This document shows positions 13,301 to 25,300 of a DNA stretch of 37,660 bases, piece after piece. The stretch's first letter is position 1. Each line of letters starts with the position of its first letter. The position numbers and the translations under genes are program-made. The stretch is from UBA1723 sp045641625 (GTDB lineage Bacteria; Bacteroidota; Bacteroidia; Bacteroidales; Paludibacteraceae). A model generated the notes under the pieces. The model saw only the letters and a list, made by a program, of their open reading frames with translations. It did not search any database and was not told the DNA's origin. The DNA is taken from contig JAZUHH010000106.1 of assembly GCA_045641625.1 (NCBI GenBank), positions 1 through 37,660 on the forward strand. Direction: 5' to 3'.

Positions 13301-16300
13301 TGAAGTTGCTGTAGCTGTTAGAGTAATTTTCTGGTTTTCTACAGAAACAGTGTTTCCATTTCCATCAACCTGAGCACAAGCTACCAACTCAACACTCTCG
13401 CCATAACCAGATACAGACTTGTTAGTTAGAGAGTTCTCTATTGATAGACGAACTGTAGGAACTGTAATAGCAGCAATATCTACAGAAGCCTCAGTCTTAC
13501 AACCAGTTGATCCCTCTGATGCAACACAGAAGATCTTCTTCATTCCTGTTACAGGAGGAACAACTTTACACTTGTATCCGTCAGAAGGCAAGATTGTAGA
13601 ATGGTCAGAATCATACCATACGTAATCATTGAATCCTTCTGTAGCAGACAACTCGTACTCAGCGCCACCACAGTGGTAAACTATATGGCCATTTCCACCC
13701 TCGATTGTAAGCGGCTCCTTAGGATTTACTACAATTGTAATATCCTGACGATCACTCTCGCAATTTCCATCTACAGAAGATGAAGAGAACGAAATCACAT
13801 TCTCCTGAGTTCCTGTTCTAGGAGTAGCAACGAATGAGAAGTTAGCCTGGTCATTCGCAACACTTGCAGAAGGATACTGAACATGAGCATTTGGATCCGT
13901 AGAAGCAGAACCGAACGAAATGTTCTTTACTGTACCGTTTCCGCCATCTACCTGTGCAGAAACTACCGCAGTAACCTCATCACCCTCACAGAATGTCTTG
14001 TCAGTTACAAGCTGAAGACTACCATCCTCGGCCTTACGATAAAGCATTGGAGTGCTCATCTCTGGTTTTGGCTGGATAGTTACAGTAAACTCCTTAGAAG
14101 CAGAACACTCACCATTACTTGCAGTATATCTGTAAGTAGTAGTTACATCTGGCTTAGAAGCAGTAATTATTGAATAATCCTGTGAAGCATCTCCTCTGTT
14201 AATTGTTGCAGAGGACTGATTAACAGTTTCTGGGAAGTTGATAGTATTTGTGGCATCGTTAGGATCAATGATAGACTCTACGGCCTTATGACCATCGACT
14301 CTTGCCTCAAACTTGAACTTATCATTTCCTGAACCTCTCTCAGAAGTAGTAGGAGCACATGTTACAAGACCAACATCACCAGTTGCAGGGTCAGTCAATG
14401 TAATAGTTGGAAGTGCCTTAACCTTCAAGTTAACAGTACCTACCTTTGTACATACATTACCCTTGGCAACTACACGAACCACCTCAGAAGCACCAGCCTG
14501 AGACAAGTTTCTAGTGATCTTAGTAACACCACTCTCATAAACCTCAGAACCAGAAGGATTAGTAAAGTCAAATACGAATCCTACAGTACCGACATTAGGT
14601 TCAACAACGATTGGAGTTCCGAAACAAGCAGAATACTCATTTCCAACAGCACCAGAGAACTTAATGTCTGGCATCTTATCTACAGTTACATTGTATGGGA
14701 AGCTTGCAGACTTACATCCATACTTAGAAGTAACTGAAACACCGAAGTTATAAACCTTGGAATCATATCCACCAACTGACTTCTCAACATTGTCGTTAAC
14801 CAACTGAGTATTGAAGCTTGGCTGGTTAGCAGAAGTACCAGTCCACTCGTAAGAACGAATTTCATCATCACTTACAGAAGGAGTACCGATATTAGCGTTA
14901 GCAGTAATAGTTACCTGAGTACCGTCACAAACTACACCACCAATGATTTCCTTGGTATTGTCTGAATAATCATACATTCTTACCTCAGAAACTGCAGGGA
15001 CTGCAGCATTGACTACATCAAACTCAGCAGTACCAACACATCCTGAAGTATTCTTACCCTTAACAATGTAGTGACCTGCAGCAGGCTTAACCTCAATGAA
15101 CTGACGTCCAGTTTCAGTCTCTGTCTGAGGGTTCACTTCTGTTGGTTTCAAATTACCCCAGTCAACAACATCAATTCCTACAGGAGCAGAAATCTTGATG
15201 TTTTCTGTTGCATTTGTACAAAGAACTGAATAACCGTTAGGATCCTTCATTGCATTTGAAGTCAACTGGAATGATGGAGCCTCAGCAATTCTTACAGGGA
15301 AATCGAATGTTGACTCACACATTGCAACTTCATCAGTAGTGAACTTAAAGTTGAATGTCTGATTTGAGCTTCCCATTACGATATTTCCGCTCATACCAGC
15401 TTCATGAATCTCTACATCACCACCTGGAGTAGAACCAAGAGCAACGTTAACGTTACCACCCTTATTCTTAGTAATAGAATATGTCAACTCCTCACCATTA
15501 CATACTGCAGAATTTCTTAGAATCTCCACGCTGTTTCTAAAGAACTTGACAGTCATGTCAGGCTTCTCATATACATGGATATCATAAGACGCAACAGGAG
15601 AAGAACACATCTTCTTGTCAGTAGCAGTTACGTTCAATGTAGTTTTACCATCTTTCTTGAACTTCTTGATTGTAGATTTGCCATCCACAAATGCAAGAGT
15701 CACGTCATCAGTACCATCATTGTTTGAATCGTATGACAACTTGTAAGTGTAGTCAGTCTGAGGAGAAACAATCTCTACCTCGACATCGCTACCTGAACAG
15801 AAATTGTCAGCTACAGTGAAGTCAACTGTAGGCTCAGGAAGAATCTTGATTACAGCCTTCTCTGAAGGAGCAGACTTACATCCGTTTTCATCCTCAGCAA
15901 TTACGTAATACTCGCCATCAGTAAGATTTGGTCTCTTAATATCAGAAAGATCTGTCAAATCCTGATTATAAGAATCCTGAACACCACCGTTGTACCAATA
16001 GATCTTGGTAATCTTATTTGCAGCATTGTAAACCTGACTAGCGATAGCAGAAACACCCAACTCAGCCTGCTTGCCGCTACATATTTCGATATCACCGAAA
16101 TTAGCGTCAATCAACTTGTTGTCATATATCAAGCTTGCAGTCGGATTTGTAAAGACATTAACTATAACTGAACCCTCGATTTCACATCCGCAAGAAGTGA
16201 CAATCTTAGTTCTGAACTGCTCAGCAGAAGTATTTGAAGTTAGAACAAACTGAGCAGGCACTCCTGAATTAACAATTTGGCTTGCCTTTACAGTTCCGTC

Positions 16301-19300
16301 AAGATTCAACAAATAGATTGTCTCCTGAGAACAAGTTCCAAAGTCAGCTACGTTAGAAATTTCGATTAGGTAATCGGAATTAGGACATACAGCTGAATTT
16401 GTAACATCTTTGTTATTCTGCTTAACAACAGCCTTAATCTCTGGCTTATTGTTTACATTTACATCAACACACTTAATTTCTCCCTTACAGCCTTCGAACT
16501 GACCGATAGAAGGAGTCTTAAGTTGAGCACAAGCAGCAATCTTATCGTTCTTAGCCGCTACCAAACCAGCGAACTGGTAAGAAAGAGCAGCCGCAGATCC
16601 AATCTGATCAGCAGTTAGGAAAGAAGAATTTACCCAAGTAAGTTCATCCTTGTTAGTTTCATTTGTTGGCCATACACCCTTAGAAATATTTGACTTATCA
16701 ACACTAGCACCTGCGTATGCACCCATCGCATAGTTGAAATCATCAATAGTACCGGATGTAGGAGCAACTGTCAACTTAACCTCGCTCTTACCCTCACACA
16801 ATTCGTTTCCTGTAGCAATAAACGTAGGCAAAGCAACATACTTGATAGTGATAGGATCACTTTCCTCACTAAGACATCCATTTGCATCCTCGACCTTTAC
16901 TGTATAAGTAACATCGGACAAAATGTTTGTGACAACCAAATCAGCACCAATTGCTGCCTCTGTAGCATCCGCCAATGTCTTTGTTTCAGATACATTAGTG
17001 TATTTGTTAGTGAAGATGTACTTCTTAGCATAGTTGCCATTAGAAGCATCAACAGTTGCATTTGCTAGCAATTTAACCTCTGACTGGTTATCGCCAATAA
17101 TTGCTCCGTTATTCTTACCACAAATGTAAGCCGCTCTATCAACTCCCAGTGAAGGAGTAGGACGACGCTTAGTTGACGACAACCAAGTAGTAGAGCTCTC
17201 GCATGTCGCGTCAGAATAAACAGCCTCTCCGTCAACATTTACATTATAGCCTGAATTTACAGCCTGGTAAGACTCACTAGTAATGTAATATGTCTTTCCT
17301 TCTACAGTAGCAATATTTCTAGTAGTAGAAGAAATTGTAGAGTTAACAGTTGTTCCATCAGAAGTAGTCAACTTGTATGTCTTATTCTGAGGAGCAAGAG
17401 ATACATCCAAATATCCGTTAGAAGAACCAGCCTGACGAGACAATCTTACAGTACCAGTATTGTAATTTGTTTCATCGTCATGAACTCCGAAATAGAACTG
17501 CTCTCCCTCACAAGGTACCTTCTCGACATATTTGTTGTCCTTATAGACAAACTGCTTAACATCAAGAACAGGACTAGTAGCCTTAGCATAGTCATACTTA
17601 CCGTAAGACTTACATCCGTAGCTAATGCTATTTACATCAGTGTTCATTACAGCAACATAAACCGGACAAACACCACTAGCATCAAAATCAGACAAGTTCT
17701 TAGTGTAAGAGATAGACTTTGCAGATTCACCAATGTTGTTGATCTGAACATGCTGATCACTAACCTCACTGAATGAATACTTGCCTTCCTTCATTGCACT
17801 GATCTCAAGAGTAATGGAACTCTTGTCCTCACAAACGAATGCCTGATTGCTCAAGAACTCGAACGCAGGAACTGGTGCAAGCTTAACGTCAATCTGATTA
17901 GAGAAGTCAGACCAACAACCTGTACCCTTATCCTTTACCTTTGCAAGACGAGAAGTAGGAGAAGTAATCTCTACAATATTCAACTTATAGTCAGGAGCAT
18001 CAACTATGTCCTCAACTCTATTTCCATCATACCAGTGGAACTCTACATCTGTCTTTGCAGTATTAGCACGAAGATTTACCTTATCACCATCACATAGATA
18101 AACTACATTAGGCTGATCAGGATCTTTATTACCATCAACAGCATCAATATCTACAGTTGGCTTGCCATATACTGTAAACTGAACAGCTATTTCACGTGGA
18201 CAACTCAAGTTAGTGTTTGTTACGAAATCACGTACACTAACAATGTACTGACCAGCAGAATCAGGAGCTACAAAAGTATATTGAGCATAATCAATATTTT
18301 CAGCAGTAGTAGCAGTAGCGTCAATAGACTTTTCGAAATTCAAATGTTTGTTCTTGTCATTAGCTGAGAATACAACTGTATGCTCCTTCATATCTGCATC
18401 AGAAGCAAAGAATGAAGCGTTCTTAAGCTTAGTTACAAGGACAACCTCCTCGTTCATACAGAAACCGGTAACCTTTGTAGACGGATCCGACTTCTTTGCA
18501 AAATAGCACTCAATATCAGGCAATTCATCTGGATGAACAAGTTCCTGAAGTGTATCTGAGTAACATGTTACTGTAGATCCGTCAACATTGTTTTTCTTTG
18601 AGATCCATGAATAAACATCATAGATACGAGTTTGATCATGAGGGAACTTAGATGAATTGAAATATTTGAACGTATGAGCTACACCATTGATGTCACCAGT
18701 AAATGAACCAGACTGGTAACCTTCCTTTAATGGATTTTTAGGGAACTCAACAGGGTCTCCATTTGCATCCAACTCAGCGTTAGCAACATCAGTAATGGCA
18801 GTGCCGTCAAGTTTCGACTTATATAGAATATTGCCTGACGCATCTACAACCTTACCGTGTTCATTAACGATGTTTCCGTTCTTATCAATTCTGTTTGTAC
18901 CATCCCACAAATACTCGTCCCAATGGTAGCCGGACCACTTGTTACAAGCTGTACTACCATCCTGAACTGTAATCCTGATTTCAGATTCTTCACATGCCTT
19001 TTCGTGTCCAGACTTAAACTCAGGTTTGTCATAAGGATAAATCCATCCACCATTAGCAGAAACAGCACAACCATACTCGTCTTTTACATAACCTGTAAAG
19101 TAAGTATTTGTTGTCAAGTAGAACCTAGTACCCTTCTCAGATTTATCAATCTCTCCAGATGCAGTCTTCTGATGAACTGTAAATCTGTAGGAATCATTGT
19201 TATGAGATTGGTCATACTTAGTTGCAAGTTCCGCAGCTGAATAAACCTCATTTCCTATAGCTTCGTACTCAACTGGATAATGAACATTACCATTATCCCA

Positions 19301-22300
19301 AGCATCACCGGCAATAGGAACAAGACGAGTTCCTTCAGGAGCTTTACCAACAAAGGAAATCTCAACATAATCACCCTCACAAATGTAATTCAAATTACTT
19401 ACTTTGACTGTAGGTGCAGTTCTTAACCTGTCAATTACGATAGGTTCAGAAGAAATACACTTTCTAAATCCAGTAGGAGAAGATGGATCAGGGAAGTAAG
19501 AAGTATCTATGACAGAGATGGTAATAGCACCCTTAGGAGCAGGGAAATGAGTACTCTTAGAAGGTCCCATTCCATGATCCAAACGACACCATCTTGTTCC
19601 AGTTCCCTTTGTATAGTCATAAAGACCATTTCCTTCAGTCAACTTTGAAGAATAAGTGATACCACTTACCTTTGTTACACCACCAACTGAACAGAAGAAT
19701 GTATCACGAGGTGAAGAATTTGGCAACAACACACCATTATTGTACACACCACCCCTTGCATTACGAGCATAGATATAGTAAACGTTACCAGGACAGAACC
19801 AACCCCACTGAGGGAAATCCTGATCCTTATCCTTATCATCATAGAAGAAATTAGCCTTGCTTCCTGTAGGGAGACCATATTTCATCAAGTCATTAGGAGT
19901 TGGATTATCTATCAATACAGGATTATGAGAAGCATCCTCCTCTACTGTAACCAAATCGGCCTTCTTCTTATAAATATGAGCTGCCACATACTTACCAGTA
20001 GAAGCATTGTACAAAGCCCACTCGATAAGTGGTCCGTCAACTGGAGTTACAGAGATACTAGCATAGCTTACACAACCGTAATTGTCTCTCAACTCAACTC
20101 CGTATGGCTGACCAGCCTCATAGTTAGGAATTGGCTTGTAGTACTCTCCTTCAGAATTAGTACGGAACTTGATATTATCCTTGATGTTCTTTATTCCATC
20201 AGAAACAATTTCACCTTCACTAGGAGCTTCGAACTTACTAATCAAGAAATAATTATATTTACCTAGATCAGCAGGATCATAGCTTCCTCCAACACTTTCA
20301 ATCTTAACATTAGAAGGCTCGTCTCCACATACCATAGCAGGATCTGTAACCGCTACGAATGAAGGCATCAGAATATTCTCAACAGAAATACCTATTGGAT
20401 CAGAAGTACATCCGTTAATGTCAACCGCATCAACAGTATATGTACCAATTGGAGCACCCATGAACTCTGACTGAAGAGTAGTAGTATTTGGATTAGTTGA
20501 TTCGGAAATAGTTCCTTCAACATTACCACCAGCACCTGTAATCAAAGGAGTGTTAGATGCATCGTACCAAGTGTACTTCGTATTATTAGAGTAAGAAGTA
20601 ACCTTCAACTTAGCATCAACTCCATTACAGATATAAACTGTCTTAGTTGCCTCATCGTATCTTGTTCCTTCACCAGTAATTGCAAGTACAGGAGTAGGTG
20701 TAATAGTAAGCTTCTTGCTAAAGAACTTGTTACATCCCAAAGCATTCTCAGCTACAACACTAAACTCAATCTGACTAGCTGATGAGCTGTAAGGCGCACC
20801 ATTTGGAACATCAAATGAATTAGTAACCTGACCACCAATAGAATTGATTCCTAGTGTTGCATCATATCCAACACCCGAAATATTCCAAGACACTTTGCAT
20901 GTTACATCTTTCTCCTCATTACTTTTGTAAACATTTCCAGCTTCAGCATTCTTATCAGTCAACTTAACTCTGAAGAATGTGTTAGGACACACAGTAGCAA
21001 TAGAATTTCCATCATAGTCAACAAATGAGATCTCGATATCAGGAGCAACAGAAGAAGTGAACTCGTAAGTTGCCACTTCCTTTGCACGACATCCCTTTGC
21101 AGGAATGAAGAAACCATTCTCTGAAGCACATCTGTTAACAGCATCAGCTGTAAACTCTGGAGTTCCAGCAGGAAGATCCTTAACATTTGCCAACTTCAAC
21201 AAGAAGTATGGATTATATGTATCACCCTGCTTCGCATCCTCACCGGAACGAACAACGCTTGTCTTTGAACCATAAATGTTCTCATAAGACAATGTATAAG
21301 TAACAGCGGCATTGTTCATCATATCCACAGCGGTCTGTCTATCTGAATTACCATCAGAAAGACGAATTTCAGTATCAGCATCTCCACAAGAAGCCTTCAA
21401 ATCGGCCAAGTGTGGAACAGGACGCAAACAAGGCAGAATAGAAACCTCGTTTGACAACTCAGACTGACATCCGTTATTATCGACAACAGTAGCAGAAATC
21501 TTCTGCTCTCTACCCTGAGCACTTACTGTGAAATTATCCAAAGCTGCAGCTTCACCAGAAGCAGGAGTAAAGTTATTGAAACTAATACTCTTGATATTGT
21601 TTGCAGCGTTGATCTGCGTATCGAAAGTATAGTTAGTCTTGATTACTGCAGTACCGTTTGTCTCACCCTCAGGGCCATCACCAATACACAAGTATGCACC
21701 CTTACCGTATCCATCAGCAGTAGCGTTCTCTGCCACCTGCAGTCTTACTGTAGGAATCTGGTAAACATTTGCAACCTTATATACAGTTGAAGAACAACCC
21801 TTATTAGCACCACCATTAAGGATCAATGCACCTGATACCTCGTGGTTGACAGCTGATGCGGACTTGAATGGACCGAACTTTACAGCTTTCTTACCTTGAG
21901 TCTGCTTTGTCTCACCTCCGACAGTAATATCAAAGAACTGAGTTTCTTTCAAAGTTATTTTGAATCCTGACTTCTTAGTTGTGAAGTCACTATCAGCAAC
22001 CTTGACATTTAGATAATACTCATTGTTTGGACAAACAGCATCAACAGGACGTCCTTCACCATCAAGCATTGAAACTTCCAAAGAAGGAGCAGGATATACG
22101 TAAACTGGGACATTTGAATTTGCATGCCTACAAACCTTACCTGAAGTATAAGTCTCGTATATTCTCGCAGAATAAGATTCCCAACTTGCCTCAGCAATCA
22201 TTGTATTGTCACCGATTACATGAGGACGTACAGAAGCAGTATTAACATTATTATCAGCAGAATACTTGCTGTCAGTACGAGGTGATACCAAAGTAATTCT

Positions 22301-25300
22301 CTTTATCATGTTGTCACCGACACAACCCTCGTTTGGTACAGCCTCGAAATTGAACTTGACAATTTCTCGAGTCACAACATTATGGTCAAGAGATACAGTA
22401 CATCCGTTATTAGTCTTTACAGTCAAAGTAACGATGTTCTCATACTCATTATACCAAGTACCTGTAGAAGAATATACCTTTGCCTCATTAGGATTTGTTA
22501 CAGAAGGCTCAAGTACGGCATTAGCATCACCATTCTTACTCCAAGTATAAGTATAGCCAGTAACGAAAGGAACGCTCAAAGTCGCACCTCTCTCAGTTGC
22601 ATCCCAACGAGCAGAACTGCTTTTCGAGTCATCATCCTTACAAATGATTGTCTTTCCTTCCTTCTCTGAGTAAGCTGTTGACTTAATCTCAAGAGTAGGC
22701 ACTGTAGCAACGCGGAACATGAACGATGCACTAGTAGAACAAGATGTGTTCTCGCGTGTTGCAATAACAGGAACAGTAACACTTCCAGCAGCATTAGGTG
22801 CAGTAATAGTAACACCATTCAAACTCTTCGCTTTTCCAGTAGAAGTAGTTGACTTGTTTCCGTCAATAGTATATGAAGTAATGAAACCTGTACCATCCGA
22901 GTAGTCAGTTTCATTACTTACAAATAGTTTCAAATTCTCGCCTGGACAAACAGACTCACCTGAATTTAGAACAGTAGTTCCGTCCTCACGATAAACAATA
23001 ATATCAACAGTAGGAGCAGGAATTACATCGTAAGAAACCTCCTTATAAACATCACACTTCAACGACCCCTTAGTAGAAGCCATAACATAGAACTTCTTCT
23101 TACCGGTTGAAGCAAAAGCTATATCAGAGAATTCACATGAAGCCTGTCTTGTTGTTGTAGAGTAAGCTGTCTCATTCTTTGCAGCTCCGTTAAACACTAC
23201 AAGCTTCTCTCCATTGTAATCAATAGCAGAAGTAGAAGTCTCCGAAGCATCAAGAACACGGTAAAGCTTAAAGTCATAGTCTCCGAAAGCTGTAACATTG
23301 ATTGTGTTGGACTCACCCTCACAAACAACATTCTTATCTACAGAGACAGTATGATTAGGAGTACCGACAGCAGTAGCAGTAGCAAGGACAACCTCACTCT
23401 CACAACCCAAGTCATCAATATACTTGGCTGTGAATTTGTTCTCCTCTGTAATACTCTGATTTGAACCAACATTCATACTCTCTCCTGAGAAAGTATAAAT
23501 ATTATTAGAAGTAGGAGTAGGAAGTGACTTTGCAAGAGAGTTCAACTCAATCTTAGGAGCAAAGCTTACCAATCCATTCAAAGTACTGTAAGTAGCAGCA
23601 TACGACTTATTGTCCTGAGTTACGGCAACAGCTACATCAACTGTAGGTGTAACTCCAGTCTTACACTGAGGATCAGGCTCTACAGCCAGAGTAATCATTG
23701 GCTTTGCTGCACTTCGAATAACGATTGTCTTAGTTTCAGCCTCACATCCCTTGTTAGACTTGGCAGAAACCTCAAGATTTATTTGATCGTTCTCGTTTGA
23801 ACCTGCAGTAAAGACAGAACTCTTCAAATGACCTCCAGAAGCAATGTCATTTGCAGTGGTATTTACTGTACCGTCAGTTATCTCGATATTAGACAACGTA
23901 ACACCAGCTGCTGAATTGTTCTCGATATCAATGTAATACTTTGTTCCTGGACATACTATATAATAAGAAGATGGTCCTGAAACATAAGTAGGGATCTCTT
24001 GATCCTTATAAACACCCTCAGCAAATTTAGCTACAATATTATAAGAAGGAACATCAAACTCACTTAATTGAGCAAGTGCAGAATTTGTACATCCTCCATT
24101 GTTAGCGAATTCTGCCTTTACATAGTATGTATAGCTAGAATTTGACAAATCAGGCAAAGGAACATTCTGCGTAATTGAAGAAGCCGAAGGAACAATGTCT
24201 GTATTTACATCATTAACCTTTGATTCCACATTACTACCATCGACCTTGACAATTGAGAAGTCAAGATTACGCAATGTACTTGTAGTGTTAAGCACTACAT
24301 CTACATCTTTTCCTGTACAAGCCTCATAAAGAGGTTTAGCGAAGGTAGCCTTAGGTTTATCCAAGATGTAAACTTTCTCATCACGGCTAGCCGGACAGTA
24401 GTTATCTGAAGAAGAAGGTGTAACCTTGAAATTATACTTAACATAGTATTGACTTTCATTCGAATCCCAATTGTTGGCCTTGTCGTAAACCTGCTTGTGA
24501 TCAGTTGAATGAGCATCATTGGAAACACCATTGATTGTCATTGAAATGTTACCGGCTCCGATAAGAACAGGCTCATCAACCAAAGTTACAGGGTTCTTTA
24601 CATTATATTTTGCTTGAGCATAAATATAATACTCCTGACCAGAGCAGTACTTGTTCAATGAAATCTCACTTTCAGGGAAACCAACCGAGTTAGTAGTCAA
24701 ACCTGTATTTGGAGTAGCAACAAAATTAATTGTTGTTGTTGGCAAACTTCTGAAAATAATCTTGTCAGTAAATCCGCACAACGCTTTTCCACTCTCAGTA
24801 GAAGAAACTTCCACATCATAAGTTCTAGATCCTTCTGAAGTTGTTTCAGGGATAGTATAGTTAAAACTGAAAGAGTTTCCAGACTGAGCTTCTCCTGACT
24901 TGACTGATTTTCCGTTGTCAAATACCTCGAATGTTGACAAAGAAGTACCATCATTCTTGATATTTACAGTAATGGTCTTTCCTGCACACAAAGGATTTAG
25001 CGTAACAGTATGCGAACCATCTGCATTAGGCACAGAAACGTAAGGAACAGTAGTAGATGTACCCTCATATACTACAGAGTAAGAAAGAACAGGAACCGGA
25101 AGTGACTCCAATCTACTTAAAGGTAACTCCTCTCTACATCCGTAAGTATTCTTTTCAGCAACAACCTTATAATAAGAAGGAGCAGCTATAGAAGGTAATA
25201 TATATCTGTCTGATGCACTGTTGTAAGTAACATCATTCTGGATATCTTCAGATGAACCAGCCTGAGAAGGGGTAACAATTACAAAGTTTGGTTTTTCTAC